64,000 bases of DNA, taken from Leuctra nigra. Lineage: Eukaryota; Arthropoda; Insecta; Plecoptera; Leuctridae. Under the pieces are notes generated by a model that saw only the letters and a list, made by a program, of their open reading frames with translations, was not told where the DNA came from and searched no databases. Both the position numbers and the translations under genes were made by a program. The stretch lies in contig OW203766.1 in the NCBI GenBank assembly GCA_934045905.1, positions 23,244,309 to 23,308,308 on the forward strand. The letters are read 5' to 3'. Below, piece by piece: positions 23,801 through 35,800 of this stretch (its first letter is position 1; every line of letters starts with the position of its first letter).

Positions 23801-26800
23801 AGACGCAATTCGAAGTGCTATTTGGTCCCAACTAGAAAAGTAGCATTGATTTCAGTTTAGAAGTCCAGGTAATTTCCTTGTTGAGTAAAATTTTCGAAGT
23901 ATTAAAATGAAATAATGATTGTTGCGATCTAAACTGTGTTGTACTTTTGGAACAGAGTGTACTTTTGGGTCCTGCAGAGTGCAGCTGCTTGCCAGCAGGT
24001 ACCTGAACCTGACCCTTGCCTGCGTAAGGGAGGATTGTTTTGTTTTTCTCTGTTGAAAGGTCTGTGAACTCGCAATTTATGTAAGAAGTAATCAGATGGC
24101 AAATGACTTGACATCATATTTTATTTTATTTATATGATATTGTATGTTCATGGTTATTGAATAAAATATAATAGTGGTCATTGAGAACACCATTCGCGAT
24201 CTAAATGAAGGGAAGATATCACGCATAAGTTAAAAAATAATGGTGTATATTTGAGCTTTCCAAACTTCATTGTAACCCAATGCAAAATCAAAAACAGTTT
24301 GACGATTGGCGAGATAATTTTTGAAGAATATTGGAATATACTGAAATGTATTAAAATGTCGAGCAGTATATATATTTCGCGTTTTTGTTCCGATTATATT
24401 TGGTATTATGTCAATGTCCCTGTATACAAATAGAAATAATATTTGCGTAAACAAACACCCCATCAAACAGCTGTTTTCAAGTGTCGAGCCACTTGACTTG
24501 CAAGAGGGAGGGGGGAGAATGGTGACTGGTGCTTACGCGCTTATCTTTACTACATTATCTGGAAAACATCATTTTATAAAAAAAAAGGTTCGGTTCGTTT
24601 AAGGTTCGAAATTTTGAACCTTTTGAAAAGGTTTGGTTCGAGGTTCGGTTCGAAAAAAAAATGAGGTTCGCCCAACCCTAATTTTAAACATCCAAATTTT
24701 AAAACTCTTAATACAGTTATAATTGAAACTAGGTACCAACTTCAGTAAAAGCCAAGTTTATATAATCTGTCAAACAATTCATAAACAGTGCACTTCCTCC
24801 CGAATTGCTTAGAAAATATTTTACACAGTTCTATGAATATGTGCAAGTTGTTAGGTTTGTTAGGTTTGCAGCCACAAAGTCTTCCTAACGACACGACACT
24901 CACCGTGAACTCATGTACTGTCTGCTCAAGCCGGACGAGCCACTGCAGCTCGGTCTGCTCGCCGCCGGCCGTGTACACGGGGTCGTAGTACCTGAGCTGG
25001 TCGCCGAGATCGAACACCTGCTTGATGAAGCTCAGATCGAAGTGGTCCGGATGGCTCAGTATCGGCTTGCTCAGCTCCTCGGCGTAGAGCAGCGCCTCCG
25101 TCAAGAGACCCAGCTCCATCAGACGTTTCGCGTACACCATCTTGAACCACTGTTGACGGAGATGTCAAGATTATATTTATGCTGAAAGATTTCAATGACC
25201 CTCACCAATGGACTGCCACCTTGACGCGGTGGTGGGGCTTAAGGGACCGGCTCGCATAGCGAGTTGGTCCCAACCAAGTGCAGTCCAGGGTCGGCCTAGT
25301 CCCATACCCTCCCTTGAATTTGCGGTCCCCTCGGGCCGGCCTCCCCCCTCGAGATGGTGATCCCCCTGAAATCGAGTCCTACCGGCCCGAAACCTCTCCC
25401 TCCCCACCGGTCTGTCCCCATTCCGGCCTGGCCTTCCCACCAGTGCTGGACTCCCCCGGATCGGGCCAGTTAGGTCGACCCCTCCCCATGTCCTCCACTT
25501 ATATCAACAAAGTTAAATGAAAAATGCAAATATTAATGTGCGCAATATAACCTCGTCGTTGACGCGCAGTTAAACCACACACAATAATCAATTTCAATGA
25601 CAAGTCTCAAGATGGTAGAGATAATTTTACCAATTAAAGAAAAATTAATCCGTAAATAAGTTCTAACAAATATATTCATTCCATTTGTTGCCATTTGTCA
25701 AGGATCTTGACAGGCATCAATTGCCTAATAAAAGTAATTTGGTGTCTCAACTTTGAAGAGATACATATTAAACTCTCACTAGTAGGAGTGATCAAACTTC
25801 CACACATTAAAAAAAAAATGTAAATGTATTGAGTACGTAGTACGGTACCTCATTCCCGCATCAAGTCCAGGCATTCTGTTTTTTTATTTAGTTAATCAAA
25901 CTAAAATCAATAGGTTAGTCTCTAGAATTTAAACTATAGCCCCATTAGTTAGCTACACTTCATCACTTTTTTATCACAGGAGGTAGTAGTACCTACTTCA
26001 ATCTTGCTGGGCCACAGCAATCCCATCAATGAATTATGTTACCTGGAAAGACGCTATCGCATGGTCCGCGTCCCGCAGCTTGGTGGCGTACTCCAGTATC
26101 TCGGTCATCTGTATCGCCTCGTTGGTGGCGAAGTGTTGGAAATCCCGCAGGTGCGACGAGCCCACCAGGATCAGCTTGGCAGTGCTGCGCTCCGAGTAGT
26201 TGCTGAGCTCCACCTGGCCGGCCAGGTAGCAGAAGTGTGCAGCATGCAGGCAGCCGCGTCCCACTGAAACACACACCGAGGTCAGCTGGTTGCTACGTTG
26301 GGGATCTCGTCAATTGTAATGCTAATAATATCGAGAATTGGTGCTTTGAAAGCATGACAGTTTTTATAAGTATAAAAATAATTAAGGCACTACGGAACCT
26401 TAAAACGATGAGATATGTTGGGTGTTCACATGAAATACAGAAATACAAATTTAATGATTCACATAAATTCCTACAAAACCTCAGAGGCTTATCTGTAGGT
26501 TTCTTAATTAGTAAATTCCTATTTTAGGAGGTTGAACATGAAACATTGATTCCATCAGAGGGGGTAACTATGGCCAGAGAAATATATATATAAAAATAAT
26601 TATATAAAAATAATTTTTTGTCAAATGACCATGTAGTCACCCTCTCTGAAGGTTACAATTACAATATTAAAGCAAAATAAACAGGTTATGTAGCCTATAT
26701 GTAAATAAATTAATTCTACAACATGAATATCAATACACACATAAAGTATGGGTACACTTGCCAAACATAAATTGATCCTTGATCAAATTTGATTGACTGA

Positions 26801-29800
26801 TAAATGTTAGATTGCACCATCCGAAGTCAGTCCAAGCGATCTCCTTGTCTCACTCTAGTAGGTGACCCCCCATTTCAACGATTGATTGGTACGGGACATG
26901 ACCAGCAGTCATTCAAATTTGATCAAAGCTAAATTTTTGTTTGGCCGAGTGTACATTAAATTCACAATAAATTTTCCAACTCTCAAGGTTTCGGGTTTTA
27001 GGTGGGAGGAATCTTACCCAGAGTGTCACCGAGAGTGATGATGGCTTTCCGCGCAACTTCTGGAGACGTGTGGTTGGACAAGATCATGGCCAAGTGCGGC
27101 TGCCACTCGCCCCACTTCTCGTCAGAACAGCTCTGAAAACAGACGATCAGTAATGAGAAAGTAGCCTCAATCAGTATCTGTCAACCGTGGTAGCCAGCAC
27201 TGGTATGCGCGAGTACCAAACAAATTACATATTGCAACATTGCATTGCCAGAAATCTTTACTTTAATAATAATATATCTGTTTAAGAAAAATTTCAAGAA
27301 AACAGTAACTATAAACTAACCATTAATGTTTTAGTACTAATCCTCATCTTATATCGAGCCATAGCCAACTGACATTTCGTGGAAGAAAACACCACATCAG
27401 CCTTCTCCAATCGCGTATTTTCTAGGATTCAATTTTTGTATTAGTGTTCTACTTTTTCCGCAAATAGCGCTAGGTACCAACGCCGCCGTTTTTTACCAAC
27501 AGATGGCATCATCAAAGTTGATTGGTCCTGAAGTTTCATCTTACGTATGAATAATAATAATCAATGTAATAGACGGCAAGTGAAAAAGATTTGTTTGGAG
27601 AGAAAATCTAGCATTATAAGCAAATAAATCAAATTGTAAAAGCACCTGCACATACCCAGTCTTTTACATATCATAAATAATATATTTAATAACAAAAGTT
27701 TTTGTCTACACACCTTTGTAATCCTTTATTTATTCACTTTGACAGCAAGAACTTTGTTTAATTTGACAATTGATGATGGAAACAAAACCAACAGCTAGAA
27801 GATCACGTTTCAAGTGTGCCGCGATCAGAAAAGCAATTTGTTCCTTTAGTTAATTTTGAAGAGTAATCTCTGTGTAAATAATGTGTTTAGTTTAACTTTA
27901 AATTATCTGTTATAAAACATTATTGATATGCAATTAATAAAAGTACAGTGGAACCTCGTTAGTACGTTTTTGAAGGGACCAGGTTAAAAAAACGTACTAA
28001 AGTGAAAAACGTACTATAGAAATATGAAATTTCATAAAAAAAGGGTCTAGTCTTGAGTCAATGTTTTTTTTGAAGATCAATATTTTTAGATTGGGGTTTA
28101 ACGTCTTACCTCCTGTTTGAAATGGAAAAAACACTCAAGGGTGGCCACCTCTCCTCATGAAGCAATCAGCTGTTTCAACTTCAAGTTATTTAAAAGACAC
28201 ACTATTCATGTTTCCCCCTTCTCAAGATAACAGCTGAAGCCAACCCATGTCAAGTACTCAAAGGACCTGTCACTCAACACAAGTGTAAAATAGATACAAG
28301 TATAGTCTGGTCCTGACCTGGTTTATTTTCACATACAAAGGGTTTTTCAAAAACAGACTTCCAAAAACTGAGGTGTGTTTTCTGACCTTAATTAGGTATG
28401 TACGAAAATGGCTTGAAATTGGGCTGAAACACGTACTATTCTTAGTAATTTGCTTCAAGGGACCAGAATTTTTGACCTACTAATGCGAAAAACGCACTAG
28501 CGAGAAACGTACTAAAGAAACAATTTAACATATTGTGTTCTTATGGGGGAATGCCAGGACCTTTTGAAAAAAACGTATTAGGGTGAAAAACGTATGAAGG
28601 AGAAACGTACTAAGGAGGTTCCACTGTATCATCAATATTAAGCTGCAATTATTAGTTTGCGCCCGTCAAAAGAAAGTGTGGATTGTTTCATAAGGTAAGG
28701 TACAGGACATTACAGTAAAAGTACGTAGGTTTAAGTGGCAATGAACGTATACAAATAATTTGTCAACGTCTATATTTGGCCACCCAACAAAAGGACGGTA
28801 GGTGGCGCCCTCGGGATTCTGCTTTACCATTGGAAATGGGTTCTTTGGAGAAGGCTGATGTGGTGTTTTCATCCACGAAATGTCAGTTGGCTATGATCGA
28901 GCATGAATCCAAACTTAGCAATGCAACCAAAACAAGAACTAGACTCTTCTTGGGAACAATCTCTCTGTTCAAGGTCAGTGCTTACCGTCACGGCCATCGG
29001 TTGGCGATTGGACACCAGTTGATAGAGAGTCTGTAGCGGATCGTTCACGGCCAGACTGTTGAGGAAGTGCGTCATCACGCCCATGTGAAGCCGGGATTCC
29101 ATCTTGGAAGTGAGGAACAAGGCGTGGCCCCACAGACAATGCTTCGTGGCATAATCTGAAATACATAGCACGTGACTTCTTGTAAATATGTAATGTTCAA
29201 AGAGGTACATGGATGTTAATTTCAGGTATCAATTAGTTGATCTTGGAATTTCGGTGCCTATGTACTATGTAGGTACTTGGAACACATTTGTTTTAATTTA
29301 AACAACTTCAATAATCAAATTCAATCCATTTCTCATCATTTGAAAACTTTTTCTTCGTATCTTGTGTCCTAATAATTCAAACTTATTTTGATGGAAACCT
29401 TGATGGCAGGCAAGGACAAATCAATCAAACATTATCTTTAAGATTATTTATTTCCCAACAAAAACATTGATCTTTCATTCAGTGCATTATAAACTATGTA
29501 ATTCTAATCTAATCTGTGTCTACATGTGCTCAACCATCTAATTATTGAGCGAGCGAAGCGAGCGTCTCCATTTGGCTCTTTTGGCACGGACCTCTGTTTT
29601 TTTTTTTTTTTTTTCTGTTACTGACGATATACAGGTTAGAGTTTTTCTTCGATCGAGCTGAAATTTTGCACACATGTACGTAACATTTCTGATTGTTGCA
29701 GACCCTAATTTTTTTGAAATCCATTGATTGGTTCAAATTTAAAAAAAAAATAACTTTCGATTGGTTGTTTTGATCAAATTGAAATTTTGACAAGTCATTA

Positions 29801-32800
29801 CCCCCAACATTGTACCCAATCAAACAAAGTTTCAGCCAAATCCTCCCATTGGTTAAAATTTAAAACCATCTTTCCTGTGTTTTTAGAAATTTAAACTATA
29901 ACCGATTGAACGATCAACTTATAACTTCGCATGATGGTTGGGACCAACATTATCTGCATTTTTGACAATTTTCATACTAATCTGTGTTTAAATCCAAACG
30001 TTATTGACATTTTACGGACTATTTGCGTGTTGGCTGTCAAATTCACGGCGACTTAGACTCTTCAGTTCAAGGCAAGGTAGTTAGAGCAGAAACTTTCAAA
30101 CGCAAATGAAACTGATAATGACCGTTTAACAGTCGATCTGATATTGTGTAGACACACTTATATCATATGAGTGGTCTCAGGTATATTTTTTGAAGGAGAT
30201 CCTGTGATTTTTGAAAATTAACACGGAACAGTTCAATCATAAAGGTTCAATCGATCAACTTAAAGCTTTGCATGGTTATTTGGACCAATATTTTAGGAAT
30301 GTTTTGAGATTTCTATACAAATCTGTGGCGAAATTTTAGAATTATTGGCTTTTAATGACATTTTCGATAGACAGAATTTCGGTTCGAGGTGTTGCGCGTA
30401 TCCGTGCTCGCTCATCAACGCGTTACTCAGATTCATTGGTTAAAATTTAAATAAATATCTCCTGATAGGCTGAAAAATGAAAACGGTCTTCGATAATTCT
30501 GATCAAACTCATATTTTGCATGATCATTAAGACCAATATTGTCTCTTATTTTACAAAATTTCATCCCAATCAGTTAAGAACGTATGAAGTTATTTACATT
30601 TTTAATATCTGTCAGTAATGAAGTATCGAAATGAATGTTTTCCAGTGCCAATTGAAAATTGATTCTGATTTGCTTTATGAACCAGGTGCTTAGATGCTAT
30701 TTTAAAGTTTCGATGAAAAGCATACACTTTTAAGTTGATATCATAATCAATTCCATATGGATGTATATGTTTTCTGTGCGTTGTGTACGCATTTCTGGTT
30801 CGAGAATTTGCACGTACCCGTGCTCGCTCATCAACGCGTTACACTGAGCGTTTTCCTAGTTATTTGTGATAATACAGTAAACCCTCGTTATTACGAACTT
30901 CAATAATTCGAATTTAGGGGTAAATTCGAACTAGATGCATGGTCCCAGTGGACAGGATAGGTTTTTACATGTTAAATCATTTTTATAAATCGAATTTTAG
31001 GTTAATTCGAAATTCGAACTGAATTTTGGTCCCAGCCCATGTTATTCCTTGCATACAGTTGTTTTAATTCGAACTTTGCAGAAGGATTGATAAAATAATC
31101 GCGAACAAACTACGAAAAAACAACACTCAAAACAAAACACAACCTTCAATGGCATCAAAATGAGATAATCTGGCTTGGGAGGTTGGCCAAGCTGCTGTTA
31201 CAGGTTTGCCATCCCCACTTTTTTGCAATGGCGGGAATATTCCACAGGCGGGAATATTCAAACTTCATGAAAATGCACACAAATTTTTTTGCATTAATTA
31301 TATATTTCGAACTTTTTTAATTCGAACTGGGATTTTTTGGGTCCCTTTGAATTCGAATTAACGAGGGTTTACTGTAATAGAAAAATTAGCATACCAATTA
31401 TTCCATATGCAAATAAAGAAATAGAGATCTGCACTATACCCATAAAGCTTATTTATTTTAAAACTTTTGAGAGAGCAGATGAAGCTATCCCCACAATTCA
31501 TAAACTAGTAGTATCCAAAAATCCCATGAAGTACCAAGGCACTTCAAAATTTCCCCGACGATGTAAATAAGGACAACCGTTATCGAATGCAATATTTGAT
31601 TCCGCAAGATGACAGAAGGCAAGATCGTGCGACCAAGAGCTGAGAGGATCCTCACCGAGAGCCTCCTTCAAGTTCCCGCGGAGCAGATGCTCGCGATAGG
31701 CGTTGGTTACTTCCTCCTCTGACGGCCTGGCAACGAACCGAGCGTCGAGCGCAGCCTCGTCGAGCGCGTGCTGGGAGCCGTGACGGGATCCGTGCCGGGA
31801 CGTAGAGGACGAGTGGGACGCTTGGCGGTTCCTGCTCACCGGCGGCTTATCGTTCAGCAGCAGCTCGGCGATGTCTGCTCCCACGGCAGACTGAGACGTA
31901 ACACCAATGTTAAATAACACTCACGCAACTCAGAACAAACACAGCCAAAACAATATTATTGTGGAGAGATTTTAAGCCAGAATGAAAGAACAGGATAAGG
32001 AATCACAACAATCGAATGTATTGGTAAAAGAAATTATTGTGCTTGTGACTTTTAAGTGTGTGTTGTTCAATATTATTTGTTGATTATTCTTCACCCCATC
32101 CTGAGCAAGACAAGAAAACTTACTCGTCGACGAAATGTAGCATGATAATGATGTTTTTAAATCCAATCAACTCAAGACTCTTGTTTATAAATTATTATAT
32201 ATATCTAGGTGTGTGAAAATTGATTCTAACATACACCCATACTTGTAGAAAATTAAATGTATCATTTAGAAGTGACCAATATAATGCAATATATTTTGTT
32301 TTTTGTTTACGTTACCTAATCGGTACTTGTCTGTCTGGAACTGCTAGAACCATACATTTTCTTTGTAAATATTGCCACTGGTGTAACAGTCTTTTCATAC
32401 AAAATAAGAACTTCGACTTTATTTTAATTAATTTTAAAGTAGGTAACAGTAGACCTACTCCATTCTGACGTATCAGCAGTATAAGATACTGCCACAGCAA
32501 GATGGCCGACTTCTTGTCGATAATATCCTGGTCCCTCTCGATCTGCTGAATCTTTTGGTTGCAGAAACCAATTACGGAATTCTTGTGAGTAGTCCCCCTG
32601 AAACATAAAAAATCATGAAGCACATTTATCTAATGTATCAATTATCATAGTACCTAGTCTAGTTATCTAGGCAGAAGGCACAATTTAATATTTACTATTT
32701 AGATACATTTTATAATTGGCGACAACAACTCAATAGAGTACTAGAGTGCCACGCCCACTAGGTACTTCCGGAGTCTTTTTCAAAACCCTCTTATGGAAAA

Positions 32801-35800
32801 TAACATGGGGACTTACTTTGATTGCTGGTCATTTGTAAACGAAACAGAGTTAAGAAAATTCCAATACACCACCATTAACTTCAATCTTTCATTTATAATA
32901 TTATGTCGACACATCTCTTCAAATATATACCAAATTAAAACTGTTTAAGTTATTAAACAGCTCCAAAGTGCGACGTTGCAATCTACATCAATAATATATT
33001 GTCACACGAAGCAGCGCGATGTCCTGGGAAGCGAGTTGGCAACTGCGACTTTACAAAAATGAAAAACAAATGAAACAATAACAATGATGCCAGACCTTGC
33101 ACGTCAATTTTCGATTGTTGACGAAAAGTAAACAAAACTGAAGTATTTCTGTGCTCCTCGAGTTTATACACAGAATCAAGTTCATATTATAGTTATTTTA
33201 ATTTCAGGATACCATAATACGAGATGTAATGAGCTGTTGAAATGTAGACTGACAGTTCATTGAATTTACATCTTGCACCGGTGTACACTTTCGTGACGTC
33301 ATACGCTGTGTAGTGTGTTGTTTAACTTGTAACAGTTTATATTTTGTATATATTTGAAGAGATGTGTCGAAAGATTGAAGTTAATGGTGGTGTATTGGGA
33401 TTTTCTTAACTCTGTTTCGTTTACAAATGACCAGCAATCAAAGTAAGTCCCCATGTTATTTTCCATAAGAGGGTTTTGAAAAAGACTCCGGAAGTACCTA
33501 GCGGGCGTGGCACTCTAGTACTCTATGCACACAGAAATGCATCCTTCTCTTAGGGGCTGTGCATAAAGGACGTCACGCTAAAAATGGGATATTTTGTCAC
33601 CCCCCCCTCCCCCCTGTCACGCTGTGTCACACTTTTCGAGACCCCCCCCCCTAAAAGGACGTCACAAATCTGTCTCTACCCCCCCTAAAGTAGAATATTT
33701 TTGTATCAGAATTTATCGTTTTTAGCGAAATTTCCGGTCCCGACATATCAACTGAAATTTAAAATGTTTGAAAATATCTATATCAAAACGTGACATCCTA
33801 CTGCCTCCAGTACCCCCCCTCCCCCCTGTCACACTGTGTCCCATACTGGTGCACCCCCCCTCCCCCCCTGAAGCGTGACGTCCTTTATGCACAGCCCCTT
33901 ACTTGCTACATTTAAGATGAAATTAGGTACAGGAATACAGACTATTGTGGATATTGTTCCAAGTTCAAGATCTAAATTTAAATTTGATGTAATATATTTA
34001 ATGTAGGTAGGAATTAAGCCGCGTTTACAACAACTTAACGTTCGAAAATTAACGTTGCAAAATTAACGTAATTCCACTTTCGTTCACAACCACTTCGGAA
34101 AAATAACACACACGTAAAACAAGATGGCGTCGGCCAGCGCGAACAGCTGTGAGTAAGATGTGAGAGAAGTGTCCGTGCGCATGCGCCACTTAACGCACTT
34201 AACGTTCGACTTGAAAGTAGGAAGTTGGTCAACTTTGAGGTGAAATTGGCGTACGTTAATTTACCAAATTTCGTTGTGAACGAATCCATAAGTTTACATG
34301 GGCTTGAAAATTGAAATTGCGTTAATTTTCTTAATTTTCGAACGTTAATTTTGTTGTAAACGCGGCTTTAGCATACCTAATGCTAATTTCAAATAAATTA
34401 AATACAAATAATAAACATAAAGATATAAAGATAAAGATAAACATAAAGATAAACAATAAACATATTAATACACATAAAGATTCAAGATGGCGGAGGGTGT
34501 AGTGCTTCATTCTCAGAGACAAGTTAAAAATAAAGTGGATTCTGCAGTATGCCCACACTGCACGAAGATTGTAAAGAAAAGTGGTATAAAGTGTATGATG
34601 TGTGGTAAATGGAACCATTTTTCATGTGCTGGGCTGGCCAGCAAGAACTATAAAGCGGGCAGTGAAAGTACATGGACCTGTGAGGGGTGTAAAAGTAAGG
34701 TTAGGGTTGATGAAAACATTGGAGGTGATAAAGTGTTTGTTAAACAGAGGAGGCACAAGACTGTGGGAAAAACAGAGAAACTTGTTAAGTGGATACTTGA
34801 ACAAATAAAGTATGAAGAACAGGGTGGAATGAAGAAGAAGATGAAACAAAATAGGCATCGAGTATTGAAGTCAGAAGTCGTCAAGGGAATAGTAGCAACG
34901 TTCATGTGGATGGAAGGTAGGCTGCAAGAGATGGAGAAACAACTAGAAGAAGTTCGGTCAAGTCAGTCAGACCAGGGCAGCAGCGACCTGAGTGGGCCGA
35001 ACATCGCACCGAGTGACGTGGGCAGCAGCGACCTGAGTGAACCGAACATCGCACCGAGTGACCAGGGCAGCAGCGACCAGAGTGGGCCGAACATCCTACC
35101 GAGTGACGTGGGCAGCAGCGACCTGAGTGAACCGAACATCGCACCGAGTGACCAGGGCAGCAGCGACCAAAGTGGGCCGAACATCGCACCGAGTGAACAG
35201 AACATCGCACCGAGTGACCAGGGCAGCAGCGACCAGAGTGGGCCGAACATCGCACCGAGTGACCAGGGCAGCAGCGACCTGAGTGAATTGAACATCGCAC
35301 CGAGTGACCAGGGCAGCAGCGACCTGAGTGAACCGAACATCGCACCGAGTGACCAGGGCAGCAGCAACCCGAGTGGGCCCAGCAACGACGGCAGTGTGTC
35401 GGGTGGCCGGAGAAATGGCGGGACTGAGTGCCACCTCTTGTTAGGGGACATCAGTGGCAGTATGGGGGTTGGGTTCTGCGCTGATCAGGCAGGTTTTCGG
35501 GCGCATCAGCTGCCTGGAATTCGCATCCAGAAGCTGTCTAGTGAGATGGAAAACTACTGCATTAGAGAAGAACCAGTGACGGTTACGTTGTTTGTTGGCA
35601 CTCGGGACTTGCTTGAGGGAAGGAGTAGGAATGACATTATGGATGATGTGAGGGAGTTACTGGAGGCAGTGAAGAGCAGATTTGGAGTGACATGCAAAGT
35701 ATACATGGCTAGCATGCTGACGGGGAAGGGGAGTGGTCCCAGAGAGTTGAATAATTGTGTCAGAGCCGTGTGCAAGGAACAAGGTGTGTGGAACATTAGC

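Noticed and set aside
25192..25520. Overlapping GC-rich frames that look like proline-rich proteins
   Set aside because: The block is a GC-rich retrotransposon 5' remnant; no frame has domain similarity and they overlap on both strands.
34902..35451. Long minus-strand frames of Cys/Ser/Leu-rich repeats
   Set aside because: They are antisense shadows of the 45-bp coding repeat in LINE ORF1.
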